Of a stretch of 64,000 nucleotides of DNA, positions 10,303 through 18,912 are shown in pieces. The translations under genes were made by a program, and so were the position numbers. The DNA is taken from contig NZ_JAINWI010000014.1 of NCBI RefSeq assembly GCF_021021435.1, forward strand, positions 124,001 through 188,000. The letters are read 5' to 3'. The first letter of the stretch is position 1, and every line of letters begins with the position of its first letter. The stretch is from Seohaeicola saemankumensis (GTDB taxonomy: Bacteria > Pseudomonadota > Alphaproteobacteria > Rhodobacterales > Rhodobacteraceae). A model generated the notes under the pieces. It was not told the origin of the DNA. It did not search any database and saw nothing but the letters and a program-made list of their open reading frames with translations.

Positions 10303-10398
10303 GGTCGTCGTTGCGTCCGGATCTGGTTGCGGGTCAAGTTTCAGCGTGACAGTGGGGTGTCATTTCGTAGAGTGAGCGCCGAATTGCAAGGAAAACCC

Positions 10399-10941
10399 AT
10401 GTCGCAGCGTCCTTATGTCATCGACCAGATGATCTCGGCCAAATCCATCGCCGCCCGTATCGAAAGCCTCTCGCACGAGATCGAGGCAGAATTCGCGCAG
10501 ACCGACAAACTGGTCGTGGTGGGCCTGTTACGCGGTTCTTTCGTGTTTATCGCCGATCTGGTGCGCGAACTTGACTTGCCTGTCGAGGTCGATTTCCTCG
10601 AAGCGTCATCCTATGGCAATGCGATGGAAAGCAGCCGCGAGGTGCGTATCCTCAAGGATCTGCGCGGTGCGATCGAAGGGCGCGATGTGCTGGTGGTCGA
10701 GGATATCGTCGATACCGGCCATACCCTGTTCCATGTCCGGCAGTTGTTGATGTCGCGTGAACCTCATAAGTTGAAAACCATTGCCCTGCTGGACAAACCA
10801 AGCCGCCGCGAGGCCCCGATCAAGGCTGACTGGACAGGATTCGAAATCCCCGACGAATTCGTCGTGGGCTACGGGATCGACTTTGCACAGCGCAACCGCA
10901 ACCTGCCCTTTATCGGCAAGGTGCGCTTCACCGGCGGATGA
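10399..10941 (+). CDS. hpt: Hypoxanthine phosphoribosyltransferase
   Basis: 180 residues. The PRPP-binding motif [13 protein letters not shown], the flexible-loop region with EASSYG, and [18 protein letters not shown] near the C-terminus identify a type I purine phosphoribosyltransferase of the Hpt class. It converts hypoxanthine (and probably guanine) plus PRPP to the nucleotide in purine salvage. Start [10 protein letters not shown] was chosen by family alignment; the AAGG of GCAAGGAAAACCC lies just upstream. The guaA gene, another GMP route, is at 18913. Confidence 0.93.
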   Translation: MSQRPYVIDQMISAKSIAARIESLSHEIEAEFAQTDKLVVVGLLRGSFVFIADLVRELDLPVEVDFLEASSYGNAMESSREVRILKDLRGAIEGRDVLVVEDIVDTGHTLFHVRQLLMSREPHKLKTIALLDKPSRREAPIKADWTGFEIPDEFVVGYGIDFAQRNRNLPFIGKVRFTGG

Positions 10942-11044
10942 CAAGGCAGACTTAGGCCTTTCACGGGAAGTTTACGTAGCGTCTCCCAATCTCTGCTAGG
11001 CTGTCGGGATCGGCGTTTGTCCTCACATATGGGAGAAGTTGGTT

Positions 11045-11524
11045 ATGACGACAGGTTTCAAGATGCTGGGGGTCGTGTTGGGCCTCACGATTGCCACGGG
11101 CGCGGCCATCGGGCAGGATGCAGCAGACAAGGCCTTGGCCGATGCAACAAAGGCGCGGCAAGCGCAGATGCAGCTTTATGCCTTTAATCTGGGCTTGTTG
11201 GGTGGCATGGCTAAGGGTGAAATCCCCTATGACGCAACAAGCGCCAGCGCCGCTGCCGGCAACCTTCTGAACCTTGCGCAACTGGACCAGACCCATATTT
11301 GGCCCGAAGGATCGGACGAAATGGGCGTGGACGGCTCCAAGGCATTGCCGGCCATCTGGGAAAACCTGCCCGACGTAATGGCCAAGAACGACGATCTGGT
11401 CACCGCCGCCACCGCGATGGACAGCGCGGCGGGCACCGATCTTGCGTCGCTTCAGGGCGCGATGGGCGCATTGGGCGGCGCTTGCGGGGCCTGCCACAAG
11501 GCCTACCGCGTTCCCAATAGCTAA
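11045..11524 (+). CDS. Cytochrome c' / c556 family monoheme protein
   Basis: 159 residues with an N-terminal signal peptide ending near GAAIGQ. The single heme site CGACHKAYR sits at the extreme C-terminus, the hallmark of the four-helix class II cytochromes c. A Met in the first mature helix (RQAQMQLYAF) could be the sixth ligand, which would make it a low-spin c556 rather than a high-spin c'; that is inference. A GGGAGAAG ribosome site fits the ATG 6 bases on. A TGCTAGGCTG promoter-like element lies at 10994. It is followed by a second cytochrome gene after a strong hairpin. Confidence 0.9.
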   Translation: MTTGFKMLGVVLGLTIATGAAIGQDAADKALADATKARQAQMQLYAFNLGLLGGMAKGEIPYDATSASAAAGNLLNLAQLDQTHIWPEGSDEMGVDGSKALPAIWENLPDVMAKNDDLVTAATAMDSAAGTDLASLQGAMGALGGACGACHKAYRVPNS

Positions 11525-11532
11525 GGGCGCGG

Positions 11533-11554
11533 GGCAGCGCCTGACCGCGCTGCC
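11533..11554 (+). other. Intercistronic hairpin between the two cytochrome genes
   Basis: GGCAGCGC and GCGCTGCC form an 8-bp stem around a 6-base loop, just after the c556 stop. No T-run follows, so a mRNA-stabilising or processing hairpin is more likely than an intrinsic terminator. Confidence 0.55.
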
Positions 11555-11569
11555 TGCGATACCGAAACA

Positions 11570-12460
11570 ATGCGCGGTTTCCTGAGCTTCACTATCCTTT
11601 CCTGCCTTGTGCTGGCTGGCGCGGGTTGGTGGCTGACAACACCCGAACGGGTCGAGCCTTCCGCCTATGCCGGTCTCGTCGGCGTGCCCGCACGCGGCGA
11701 AGTCGTGTTTCATGCGGGCGGATGTGCCTCCTGCCACAGCGCGCCTGACAGCAGCGGCGCGGCCAGATTGATCCTGTCCGGCGGGCGGGCCTTTGTGTCG
11801 GATTTCGGCACATTCCACGCACCCAACATCTCGCAGGACCCCGACCACGGAATCGGTGCATGGGATATCATCGATCTGGCCAATGCCATGATCCACGGCA
11901 CCTCGCCGCAAGGGCAGCACTATTACCCCGCCTTTCCCTATACATCTTATAGCCGCGCCACAGCGCAGGATATCGTCGATCTGCACGCCTATATGGTCAC
12001 CCTTCCTGCTGACGCCACCCCCGACCAGCCGCATGATCTGGCCTTTCCTTTCACCTTGCGGCGCGGATTGGGGCTGTGGAAGGCGCTCTATCTCGACGAA
12101 GACTGGACTCTGACAAGCGAGCTGACGGATACCGAAGAACGCGGTCGCTATCTGACCGAAGCCTTGGGCCATTGCGCGGAATGCCATACACCGCGCGGCG
12201 CCTTGGGCGCGCTAGATCGCAGCCGCTGGATGGCTGGCGCTCCCAACCCGTCCGGGCGCGGCACGATCCCCAATATCACACCGGCCAAGCTGGACTGGTC
12301 CGAATCTGACATTGTGGCCTATTTCACATCCGGCTTCACGCCCGACTATGACACGGCGGGCGGCAGCATGGCCGCTGTGGTCGAAGGCCTGTCACAATTG
12401 ACCGAGGACGACCGCGCCGCACTAGCCGCCTATCTCAAGCGCCTGCCCCCGATCGACTGA
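11570..12460 (+). CDS. Diheme cytochrome c, membrane anchored
   Basis: 296 residues. One N-terminal hydrophobic segment (about residues 4-24) can act as an anchor or uncleaved signal. Two class I heme sites follow, CASCHSAP (about 53-60) and CAECHTP (about 203-209), each with a downstream Met region. Similar diheme proteins serve as electron-transfer subunits of periplasmic dehydrogenases (alcohol, aldose or gluconate type), but no dehydrogenase is encoded beside it. It may work with the adjacent c556. Role beyond periplasmic electron transfer not assigned. Confidence 0.88.
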   Translation: MRGFLSFTILSCLVLAGAGWWLTTPERVEPSAYAGLVGVPARGEVVFHAGGCASCHSAPDSSGAARLILSGGRAFVSDFGTFHAPNISQDPDHGIGAWDIIDLANAMIHGTSPQGQHYYPAFPYTSYSRATAQDIVDLHAYMVTLPADATPDQPHDLAFPFTLRRGLGLWKALYLDEDWTLTSELTDTEERGRYLTEALGHCAECHTPRGALGALDRSRWMAGAPNPSGRGTIPNITPAKLDWSESDIVAYFTSGFTPDYDTAGGSMAAVVEGLSQLTEDDRAALAAYLKRLPPID

Positions 12461-12464
12461 CGCG

Positions 12465-12520
12465 TCTTCTTGCACCAAATATCCCGGGGGGAGTCCGCAG
12501 GACGGGGGGCAGCGCCCCCC
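12465..12520 (-). repeat. Intergenic GC-rich repeat with CCCCGGGATATTTG core, copy 1
   Basis: Read on the minus strand: a G-run/C-run hairpin (GGGGGGCGCTGCCCCCC), a short variable part, then CCCCGGGATATTTG, two variable bases and GCAAGAAGA. The same blocks in the same order occur at 60175-60218. It occupies the spacer between two convergent gene ends (diheme cytochrome and lipA), so it may also assist termination. Confidence 0.75.
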
Positions 12521-12544
12521 TTTCCACCCTGCCGTCAAAGCCCC

Positions 12545-13495
12545 TCAGTGCATCCCCAGCTTGGCCTGCCGCGCCGCGTTCAGCCGCGCGAAATCCTCGC
12601 CCGCGTGATAGCTCGAACGCGTCAATGGCGTGGCCGACACCATCAGGAACCCTTTGCCATAGGCCGCAGCCTCATAGGCTGCAAATTCATCGGGATGCAC
12701 AAAACGGTCCACCGCATGGTGCTTGGGTGTCGGTTGCAGATATTGCCCGATGGTCAGAAAATCCACATCCGCAGCGCGCATGTCGTCCATCACCTGCAAC
12801 ACGCCCTGGCGGTCCTCGCCCAAACCCACCATGATGCCCGATTTGGTGAACATCGACGGGTCCAACTCCTTGACCCGCTGCAACAGGCGCAGCGAATGGA
12901 AATACCGCGCGCCGGGGCGCACTTCCAGATAGAGGCCGGGCACGGTTTCCAGATTGTGGTTGAACACATCGGGCCGCGCCGCGACCACGGCCTCAAGCGC
13001 TTCGGGGCCGCATTTCAGGAAATCGGGTGTCAGCACCTCGATCGTGGTGCCGGGGGCGCGGTGGCGGATCGCGCGGATCGTCTGGGCAAAATGCTCGGCC
13101 CCGCCATCGTCCAGATCGTCACGGTCCACCGATGTGACCACCACATGGTTCAGCCCCAGCTTGGCTACCGCATCGGCCACACGGCCCGGCTCGAACACAT
13201 CCAGCGTTTGCGGCTTGCCAGTCGCGATGTTGCAGAATGTGCAGCCACGCGTGCAGATCTCGCCCATGATCATCATGGTCGCATGGCCCTGGCTCCAGCA
13301 TTCGCCGGCATTGGGGCAACCTGCCTCCTCGCAGACGGTGACCAGTTTGTGCTCGCGGATGATATTGCGCGTATCCTTGTAACCCTGCGAGGTCGGGGCC
13401 TTCACCCTGATCCAGTCGGGCTTGGTCGGCTGGGCATTATCGGGCCTATGCGCCTTTTCGGGGTGTCGCTGGCCGGGGATCTTCAGATCGCGCAT
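12545..13495 (-). CDS. lipA: Lipoyl synthase
   Basis: 316 residues. A radical-SAM enzyme with both iron-sulfur sites visible: auxiliary cluster Cys55, Cys60 and Cys66 ([12 protein letters not shown]) and the SAM cluster Cys81, Cys85 and Cys88 (CTRGCTFC). It inserts two sulfur atoms into protein-bound octanoate to make lipoate. The [10 protein letters not shown] start has an AGAAAGG ribosome site 6 bases upstream and matches relatives; an upstream in-frame extension of 12 residues was not used. lipB is not in the window. Confidence 0.97.
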   Translation of the reverse strand: MRDLKIPGQRHPEKAHRPDNAQPTKPDWIRVKAPTSQGYKDTRNIIREHKLVTVCEEAGCPNAGECWSQGHATMMIMGEICTRGCTFCNIATGKPQTLDVFEPGRVADAVAKLGLNHVVVTSVDRDDLDDGGAEHFAQTIRAIRHRAPGTTIEVLTPDFLKCGPEALEAVVAARPDVFNHNLETVPGLYLEVRPGARYFHSLRLLQRVKELDPSMFTKSGIMVGLGEDRQGVLQVMDDMRAADVDFLTIGQYLQPTPKHHAVDRFVHPDEFAAYEAAAYGKGFLMVSATPLTRSSYHAGEDFARLNAARQAKLGMH

Positions 13496-13576
13496 CGCAA
13501 CGCCTTTCTGGTGATTATCTGTCTTTACCACATACGCCGATCAAGGCGCAGTTGAAAGGGCCGGAATGTCGCGCGG

Positions 13577-14509
13577 TCAGCGACAGTCATGACGCGCCGC
13601 GCCAACAAGCGCCTCGCCCACATCGCGCAGCATGTCCGCCAGTGCCGCGCACCAGCCGTCATCCTCGCTGGCCTCGCGCCGCACCAGACCAACGGTGCGC
13701 GCAGGTTCGGGTGACGAAAACCGCATCAGCCGCATCGCGGGTGCGGCGCGCTGTTCCTGCAAGGCGGCCAGTTCGGGCATCAGCGTCAGCCCGAACCCCG
13801 CAGCCACCAGACGCGACAATGTGCTCAGCGACGAGGCGCCCATATTGATCTGCGCATGACCGCGCCCCCGCCCGCAAACATCCAGCGCCTGATCGGTCAG
13901 ACAATGGCCCTCTTCCAGCAGCAAAAGCTGGCTTGCACCCAGTTCCATCGGGCGCAGCGCCTCGGCCCCCTGATCCTGAAGGGCCAGCCGCGCGGCTGTA
14001 CCCGCCAGCAGGAACCGGTCCTCGAAAAGCGGGATTTCGACCAGCCCCTCCTCGCCCGAAGGCAGGGCCACGACGGCCGCGTCCAGTTTGCCGCTGCGCA
14101 GATCGGCCAGCAGACGCCCTGTCTTGGCCTCCTGCACCTGCACATCCAGCGAGATATCGCGCGAGCGCAGCGCCTCGAGTGCGGCAGGCAGGATATAGGG
14201 GGCAATCGTCGGAATCAGACCCAGCCGCAACTGCCCCGACAGACCGCCACGCCAACGCGCAGCATCGGTCAGCGCCTGCGCAGCGTCCAGCACCCGTCCG
14301 GCATGTTCCAGAATACGCCGTCCGAAAGGTGTCAGCACCACATCGCGCGCCTGCCGTTCGACCAGCAGCGCACCAAGAGATTTTTCCATCTCACGTATCT
14401 GCACGGACAAGGCCGGTTGCGAGACATGCACAATCTCGGCCGCGCGCCCGAAATTGCGCTGTTCGGCAAGAGCTTTGAAATAGGTCAGTTGGCGCAGGGT
14501 TATATTCAT
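13577..14509 (-). CDS. oxyR: OxyR, hydrogen-peroxide-sensing LysR regulator
   Basis: 310 residues. LysR-type N-terminal helix-turn-helix (RNFGRAAEIVHVSQPALSVQIREME). The effector domain contains LLLLEEGHCLTDQALDVC, whose two cysteines (203 and 212 with this start) are nine residues apart exactly as the redox pair of E. coli OxyR (199/208). That makes OxyR more likely than a generic LysR protein. It normally controls catalase and peroxidase genes; none is adjacent. The ATG has no clear ribosome site; a TTG three codons upstream is an alternative. Confidence 0.88.
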   Translation of the reverse strand: MNITLRQLTYFKALAEQRNFGRAAEIVHVSQPALSVQIREMEKSLGALLVERQARDVVLTPFGRRILEHAGRVLDAAQALTDAARWRGGLSGQLRLGLIPTIAPYILPAALEALRSRDISLDVQVQEAKTGRLLADLRSGKLDAAVVALPSGEEGLVEIPLFEDRFLLAGTAARLALQDQGAEALRPMELGASQLLLLEEGHCLTDQALDVCGRGRGHAQINMGASSLSTLSRLVAAGFGLTLMPELAALQEQRAAPAMRLMRFSSPEPARTVGLVRREASEDDGWCAALADMLRDVGEALVGAARHDCR

Positions 14510-14550
14510 AACCAACAATTATGCGAACCGCATGAACGTCGCAATAGATC

Positions 14551-15210
14551 TTATAGAGCACGTTTCGTCTGCGGTTCGATGAGGTTGAGGGCAATCAACA
14601 TCAGGATCGAGATGATCACGATGCCCGCCATGATCTGGTAATCGCGCCTTATGGTGCGGATGCTCTGCTGCATTTGTTCCGTACTCAGGGAGGGACGCGG
14701 CCCTGCCGCACAGTGGACCAGCGCGATTATCGCCTCGGCCTCGGACCGACCTGTCACATGGGGACGCAGGGGAATGATCTGTGTTTTGTCGCCGGACAGC
14801 GCTGGATATAATTCCAGACGCGGTTGGTATCCCTTTGCCAGAACACTCTCGCCAAGCACCGCCTCGGCGTAGTGGTCAAGGTCCAGAACGCTCACACGTC
14901 CGAGAATCGAAACGTGACGCAGCCATCCCTCGCCGATATCAAGGCGCGGCAATCCCCTGATCAGGGACCAGACAAACAAGGCGGGAAAGGCCAGCAAGAA
15001 TAGACCCATCCCTGTCATCAGAATGAAGGAGTCCAAGCTTTCTTCCGACAGGTCAACCATACCCCGGGTCAGTTGATACCACCCGACCCAGAGCGGAATG
15101 CAACCGAGGGCGGCCATCAAAACCATGCCAATCCAGACGATCGCGCCATAGTGCGGTCCGAAGCTGGCAGGCAAGGGTTGCTGCGGGGATTCCCCGTATG
15201 GCTCGGTCAT
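14551..15210 (-). CDS. Membrane protein of unknown function
   Basis: 219 residues; family not recognised. Two adjacent hydrophobic helices near residues 22-44 and 62-86 are followed by a soluble middle region of about 100 residues with a beta-rich, PH-like look (LDIGEGWLRHVSILGRVSVLDLDHY). A final membrane helix lies close to the C-terminus (IMAGIVIISILMLIALNLI). The ATG was chosen for its AGGGAT site 5 bases upstream. It lies between oxyR and the DUF6456 gene on the same strand, with no evident link. Confidence 0.75.
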   Translation of the reverse strand: MTEPYGESPQQPLPASFGPHYGAIVWIGMVLMAALGCIPLWVGWYQLTRGMVDLSEESLDSFILMTGMGLFLLAFPALFVWSLIRGLPRLDIGEGWLRHVSILGRVSVLDLDHYAEAVLGESVLAKGYQPRLELYPALSGDKTQIIPLRPHVTGRSEAEAIIALVHCAAGPRPSLSTEQMQQSIRTIRRDYQIMAGIVIISILMLIALNLIEPQTKRAL

Positions 15211-15313
15211 ATCATCCCTGTTATGTGCGACTGCTATAGGGCAATGGCATGGCGCGCGACATTGGCTTTTTCGGGGTGATTTCATGGAAAACCTGTAGCT
15301 TGCGCCACCGCGT

Positions 15314-16522
15314 TCAGCCGATCAGCCCGCCCTCCTGCCCCAAACTGTCATAGTGGCGGCGCAAGCGTTGCAAGGCGATCCGCAGTACGATCTTGCCCGA
15401 CCGCGCCGACCACCCCATACGACGTTCGGCCAGTTCCAGCCCTTCCAGATAGCAGCAACAGCGCAGCGCCACATCGCCCAGTCCCGGCCCCAGATCGCGC
15501 AGGGCCGAAGTGATCCGTGCTCGCGCGGCCTCGGGTCCGCGTGGGATGCCAGCGCCCTGCACAGCACTGCCCTCGACACCGGCGGTCAGGAACCTGTCCC
15601 AGTTCTGCGCCACCCTTGTGCCCATCTGGGCAAGTTCGAAATCCTCGCGCAGCCGCTCGCCCGCTGCCACAAGTTCGGGAGACAGGAACGGCGCACCCGC
15701 CGCGTCACGCCGCCGCGCCAATGCCAGCAGGGGCGACTCGTTCGTGCAATAGCGGGTGCGCTTTCGTGGCGCGGCTGCGACACGCCCATCATCTTTCGCG
15801 TCCGACAGGTCCGGTCCCGCAAACCGTGCGCCAGCCCCTGTCGCCATGTCGGATTGCCCCGGACGGGCCAGATTCTCGGCCTCGGCCAGAAGTCCCGCCA
15901 ACGCCGAGCGGCCTGAGCCCGTGATCCGGTAACGCGACACACGCCCCGGTGTATCGCAGACAATCCATTCCTTGAGAGCCATCGCCTGCGCCACGGCACG
16001 GTCCACCACCGCCGTGCGCGTGGCCGTGCCACCTGCCCCGTCACGCACCACCACCGCCTTGTCCATGTCGGCAGCGACCGCCAGAACCGCCCCTGGTTCA
16101 GCCAGCCGCCTGAGCACCCGCCGCCCCTCGCGGCGCAGCACCTCGACCGAGGGGGATGTTTCGGGGTCAAGGGCAAAAGGTACAAGTTCCGTCGGCATGC
16201 GCGTAGGCTCCTTCTGAGTGATGTGACAACGCGCAACCGGCCCCGATGCCAAGCCTGCGCGGGAAAAATGGGTATTGCCCAGATGGTGCAGCGCCTCGTC
16301 CACCAGCAGATCGTCGCGGCGGTTTTCAAGCTTGCGGATCTGGCGCAGCACAGTCGAGGCATGACAGCCCGCGCGCCGTGCCAGCGCACGGATTGGCTGA
16401 CCCGCTGCGGTATGGGCCAGATAATGCAGGGCGGTCTGTGGTACCCATTCAGGCGCAGGTCGCAGGTGATTGGAACAACCCGACGCCAGAGCAGCATCGG
16501 ATCTTGGATCTAAGGTTGACAT
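15314..16522 (-). CDS. DUF6456 protein with N-terminal helix-turn-helix
   Basis: 402 residues. An N-terminal segment (PIRALARRAGCHASTVLRQIRKLENRRDD, about residues 42-70) looks like a DNA-binding helix-turn-helix. The C-terminal half (FLSPELVAAGERLREDFELAQM through LGPGLGDVALRCCCYLEGLELAERRMGW) resembles the DUF6456 domain of alphaproteobacteria. Function is unknown; a transcription-factor role is inferred. Strong AGGAGG site 7 bases before the ATG. It is divergent from a DUF6477 gene. The spacer holds a DnaA-box pair and a CtrA-like site, pointing to cell-cycle or replication-linked expression. Confidence 0.82.
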   Translation of the reverse strand: MSTLDPRSDAALASGCSNHLRPAPEWVPQTALHYLAHTAAGQPIRALARRAGCHASTVLRQIRKLENRRDDLLVDEALHHLGNTHFSRAGLASGPVARCHITQKEPTRMPTELVPFALDPETSPSVEVLRREGRRVLRRLAEPGAVLAVAADMDKAVVVRDGAGGTATRTAVVDRAVAQAMALKEWIVCDTPGRVSRYRITGSGRSALAGLLAEAENLARPGQSDMATGAGARFAGPDLSDAKDDGRVAAAPRKRTRYCTNESPLLALARRRDAAGAPFLSPELVAAGERLREDFELAQMGTRVAQNWDRFLTAGVEGSAVQGAGIPRGPEAARARITSALRDLGPGLGDVALRCCCYLEGLELAERRMGWSARSGKIVLRIALQRLRRHYDSLGQEGGLIG

Positions 16523-16541
16523 GACAGCCCTCCTGTCTTGC

Positions 16542-16561
16542 TTATCCACAGGTTATCCCCA
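16542..16561. promoter_or_regulatory. Tandem DnaA-box pair upstream of the DUF6456 gene
   Basis: TTATCCACA at 16542-16550 is a perfect consensus DnaA box. TTATCCCCA at 16553-16561 is a one-mismatch copy in the same orientation, separated by two bases. They begin 20 bases before the DUF6456 start codon, so DnaA bound here could block or alter that gene's transcription. No other origin features (AT-rich unwinding element, more boxes) are apparent. Confidence 0.6.
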
Positions 16562-16590
16562 GTCAGATTTTCAACCTAAGAATGCACTTC

Positions 16591-16605
16591 TTACCAGTTC
16601 GTTAA
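16591..16605. promoter_or_regulatory. CtrA-like binding site, TTAC-N7-TTAA
   Basis: TTACCAGTTCGTTAA matches the CtrA full site TTAA-N7-TTAA with one mismatch. Read on the opposite strand, the site upstream of ctrA at 39653 has a single mismatch at a different base (GTAA-N7-TTAA). It lies in the DUF6456/DUF6477 divergent spacer. Score by eye only. Confidence 0.4.
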
Positions 16606-16769
16606 CGGTTGGCGAATTTCTTCATAATTGTTTCCAAAAGTTGAATAATCACAAACGCCCCGTGCGCTGGCCCGGCGGTACACGCAACAGGGGTTGAACC
16701 TGTGATCATCTTGGCCCGATCGGGCGCGCTGCCCGTATCGGCATTGTGCACAGGACAAGGACAAGGATC

Positions 16770-17117
16770 ATGAACGACATTCTGGACCGGCTTGACCGGA
16801 TGCGAAGACCGAACCTGTTGATCAGCGCGGCGCGGATCGGGGCCGAGGATTACCGCCGCGAAACCCATCTGCCACGCATTCTGGGGCATGGTGCCCTGCC
16901 CCGCCATCAGGCAGCATTGGCGCGGTTGATGGAGATCGAGACCGGAATGAACGACATCCGCATCGCCGAAAATGCCGCCTATTCAACCATGCACCATGTC
17001 GATGTGATGATTGCCGTCATCGGTGAGGCCCGCATCGTGCGCGCCGCGCTGCCCAACCTTGCGCGCGCGACAAAGGACGATGGACATACCGTTAACCTGG
17101 CCACGCTGCATCACTAA
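16770..17117 (+). CDS. DUF6477 family protein
   Basis: 115 residues. The start MNDILDRLDRMRRPNLLISAARIGAEDYRRE and the middle LMEIETGMNDIRIAENAAYS resemble a small uncharacterised Rhodobacterales family (DUF6477). It has no membrane segment or signal and is largely helical. An AAGGA site lies just upstream of the chosen ATG. It is divergent from the DUF6456 gene, sharing a 247-base regulatory spacer, and the two may act together. No function can be given. Confidence 0.82.
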   Translation: MNDILDRLDRMRRPNLLISAARIGAEDYRRETHLPRILGHGALPRHQAALARLMEIETGMNDIRIAENAAYSTMHHVDVMIAVIGEARIVRAALPNLARATKDDGHTVNLATLHH

Positions 17118-17126
17118 GGCGGACCG

Positions 17127-17158
17127 CAAAACAAAAGGGGCGACCGCAAGGCCGCCCC
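17127..17158 (-). terminator. Intrinsic terminator of the MttB-family gene
   Basis: On the minus strand GGGGCGGCC and GGTCGCCCC pair around a TTGC loop (one mismatch), followed by TTTTGTTTTG. It lies 24 bases beyond the methyltransferase stop at 17182. Confidence 0.75.
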
Positions 17159-17181
17159 GTGATTGTGACCTGCACCACCCC

Positions 17182-18726
17182 TTACATATAGGCGTCGGCG
17201 GAGCTGCTTTTCTTCTGCGCGACATAATCGGCCAATGCCTCGGCGATGGCCGGATCTAGGGCGGGCTGCTGGTATGTGGCCAGCAAGTGATCCACCCGCG
17301 CTGACGCCAGCGCCATCGTGTCGCGCGCGCCTTCCTCGTGCCATGTCTCGAACGGTTTGTAATCGAACACGTCCGAGCGCCAGAAAGCAGATTTGAAATT
17401 CGCCTGTGTATGGGCGCAACCAAGATAATGCCCGCTGGGGCCGACCTCGCGGATCGCATCCATGGCCTGTGCGCCCTCGTCCATCGCAACACCTTCGGCA
17501 AATTTGTGCAACGCGCCCAACTGATCGGCATCCATCACGAATTTCTCGAAGCTGGAAACCAGCCCGCCTTCCAGCCAGCCGCAGGCATGCAGCATAAAGT
17601 TCACGCCCGACAGCAGCCCCATGTTCAGGCTGTTCGCGGTCTCGTAGGCGGCCTGTGCATCGGGCAGTTTCGATCCGCAGAACGATCCGGCAGACCGGTA
17701 GGGCAAGCCCATTCGCCGCGCCAACTGGCCCGCACCATAGGTAATGTGGCTGGCCTCAGGCGTGCCGAAAGTGGGCGCACCCGAGTTCATGTCGATCGAG
17801 GCGACGAAAGCCCCGAAAATCACTGGCGCACCGGGGCGCACCAGCTGACTATAGGCGATTCCGGCCAGCACCTCGGCCAGCACCTGCGTCAGTGTGCCTG
17901 CCACCGAGACAGGGGCCATGGCACCGCCCACAATAAAGGGCGAGATAATACAGGCCTGATTGGCACGGGCATAGACCTCCAGCGACCCCATCATCACATC
18001 GTCGAAGGTCATCGGCGAGTTGATGTTGATCAGGCTGGTCATCACCGTGTTGTCGCGCACAAAGTCGCGCCCGAACAGAATTTCGCACATCTCGACCGAA
18101 TCCTGCGCGCGGCTTGGCTCTGTCACCGATCCCATGAAAGGCTTGTCCGACAGGGTCATATGGGCGTGCAGCATGTCCAGATGGCGCTTGTTGACAGGAA
18201 TATCCGTCGGCTCGCAGACCGTGCCGCCCGAATGGTGCAGCCATTTCGACATATAGCCCAGCTTCACGAATTTGCGGAAGTCCTCCATCGTGGCATAGCG
18301 GCGACCGCCTTTGGCGTCATGCACGAAGGGCGGGCCGTAAACAGGCGCCAGCACCAGATTCTTGCCACCCACAACCACATTGCGCGCCGGATTGCGGGCG
18401 TGTTGCGTGTATTCGCGCGGCGCTGTCGCACAAAGCTGGCGTGCCAGACCACGCGGGATTCGCACCCGCTCGCCCTCGATCTCGGCACCGGCCTTGCGCC
18501 ACAGTTCGAGTGCGGCAGGGTTGTTGACGAAATTCACCCCGATCTCGGCCAGAATCGTCTCGGCATTGGTCTCGATGATCTCCAGCGCTTCCTCGGTCAG
18601 AACCTCGAAATTGGGGATGTTGCGTTCGATATAGCGGGCAGTCTCGAAGGACACGGCCCCGCGTTCGGCACGCCGGGCTGCTCCGCCACCGCCACGTGCC
18701 GGTCTGCGTGTCTGAACCTCTACCAT
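17182..18726 (-). CDS. MttB-family (non-pyrrolysine) methyltransferase
   Basis: 514 residues, a single open frame without an in-frame amber codon, so this is the non-pyrrolysine branch of the trimethylamine methyltransferase superfamily. Recognisable stretches include FEVLTEEALEIIETNAETIL, GGTVCEPTDIPVN, and the Gly/Ala-rich barrel segment with GAFVASIDMNSGAPTFGTPE. Characterised non-Pyl relatives demethylate quaternary amines such as glycine betaine and pass the methyl to a corrinoid protein. No corrinoid protein, reactivase or MtbA gene is adjacent, so the substrate is open. Start chosen for the AAGGAAC site 6 bases upstream. Confidence 0.88.
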   Translation of the reverse strand: MVEVQTRRPARGGGGAARRAERGAVSFETARYIERNIPNFEVLTEEALEIIETNAETILAEIGVNFVNNPAALELWRKAGAEIEGERVRIPRGLARQLCATAPREYTQHARNPARNVVVGGKNLVLAPVYGPPFVHDAKGGRRYATMEDFRKFVKLGYMSKWLHHSGGTVCEPTDIPVNKRHLDMLHAHMTLSDKPFMGSVTEPSRAQDSVEMCEILFGRDFVRDNTVMTSLININSPMTFDDVMMGSLEVYARANQACIISPFIVGGAMAPVSVAGTLTQVLAEVLAGIAYSQLVRPGAPVIFGAFVASIDMNSGAPTFGTPEASHITYGAGQLARRMGLPYRSAGSFCGSKLPDAQAAYETANSLNMGLLSGVNFMLHACGWLEGGLVSSFEKFVMDADQLGALHKFAEGVAMDEGAQAMDAIREVGPSGHYLGCAHTQANFKSAFWRSDVFDYKPFETWHEEGARDTMALASARVDHLLATYQQPALDPAIAEALADYVAQKKSSSADAYM

Positions 18727-18912
18727 GCTTTGTTCCTTCATGCCGAATACGCCACCCTTTTGGCAGCTTTGCCATCTGATACCTGTTTCATCCATGCCCT
18801 TGGGTGAGAATTCCGGCTATTGAGGGGGAAAAGCGACATATCCCGCACCGCCCGCGCAGCAGCACCATCCGAGAGGCTTGCGAAATTGCAGACCTTGGCC
18901 TAGGACGCATTC

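Noticed and set aside
16542-16561. Chromosomal replication origin at the DnaA boxes
   Set aside because: Only two boxes, no AT-rich unwinding tract, and no dnaA, dnaN, hemE, parAB or gidA neighbours.
16687-16725. Hairpin ACAGG-GGTTGAA-CCTGT whose minus strand reads like a tRNA T-arm, next to the palindrome GCCCGATCGGGC
   Set aside because: No matching acceptor stem, D-arm or anticodon arm can be built around it on either strand, so a tRNA is not supported.
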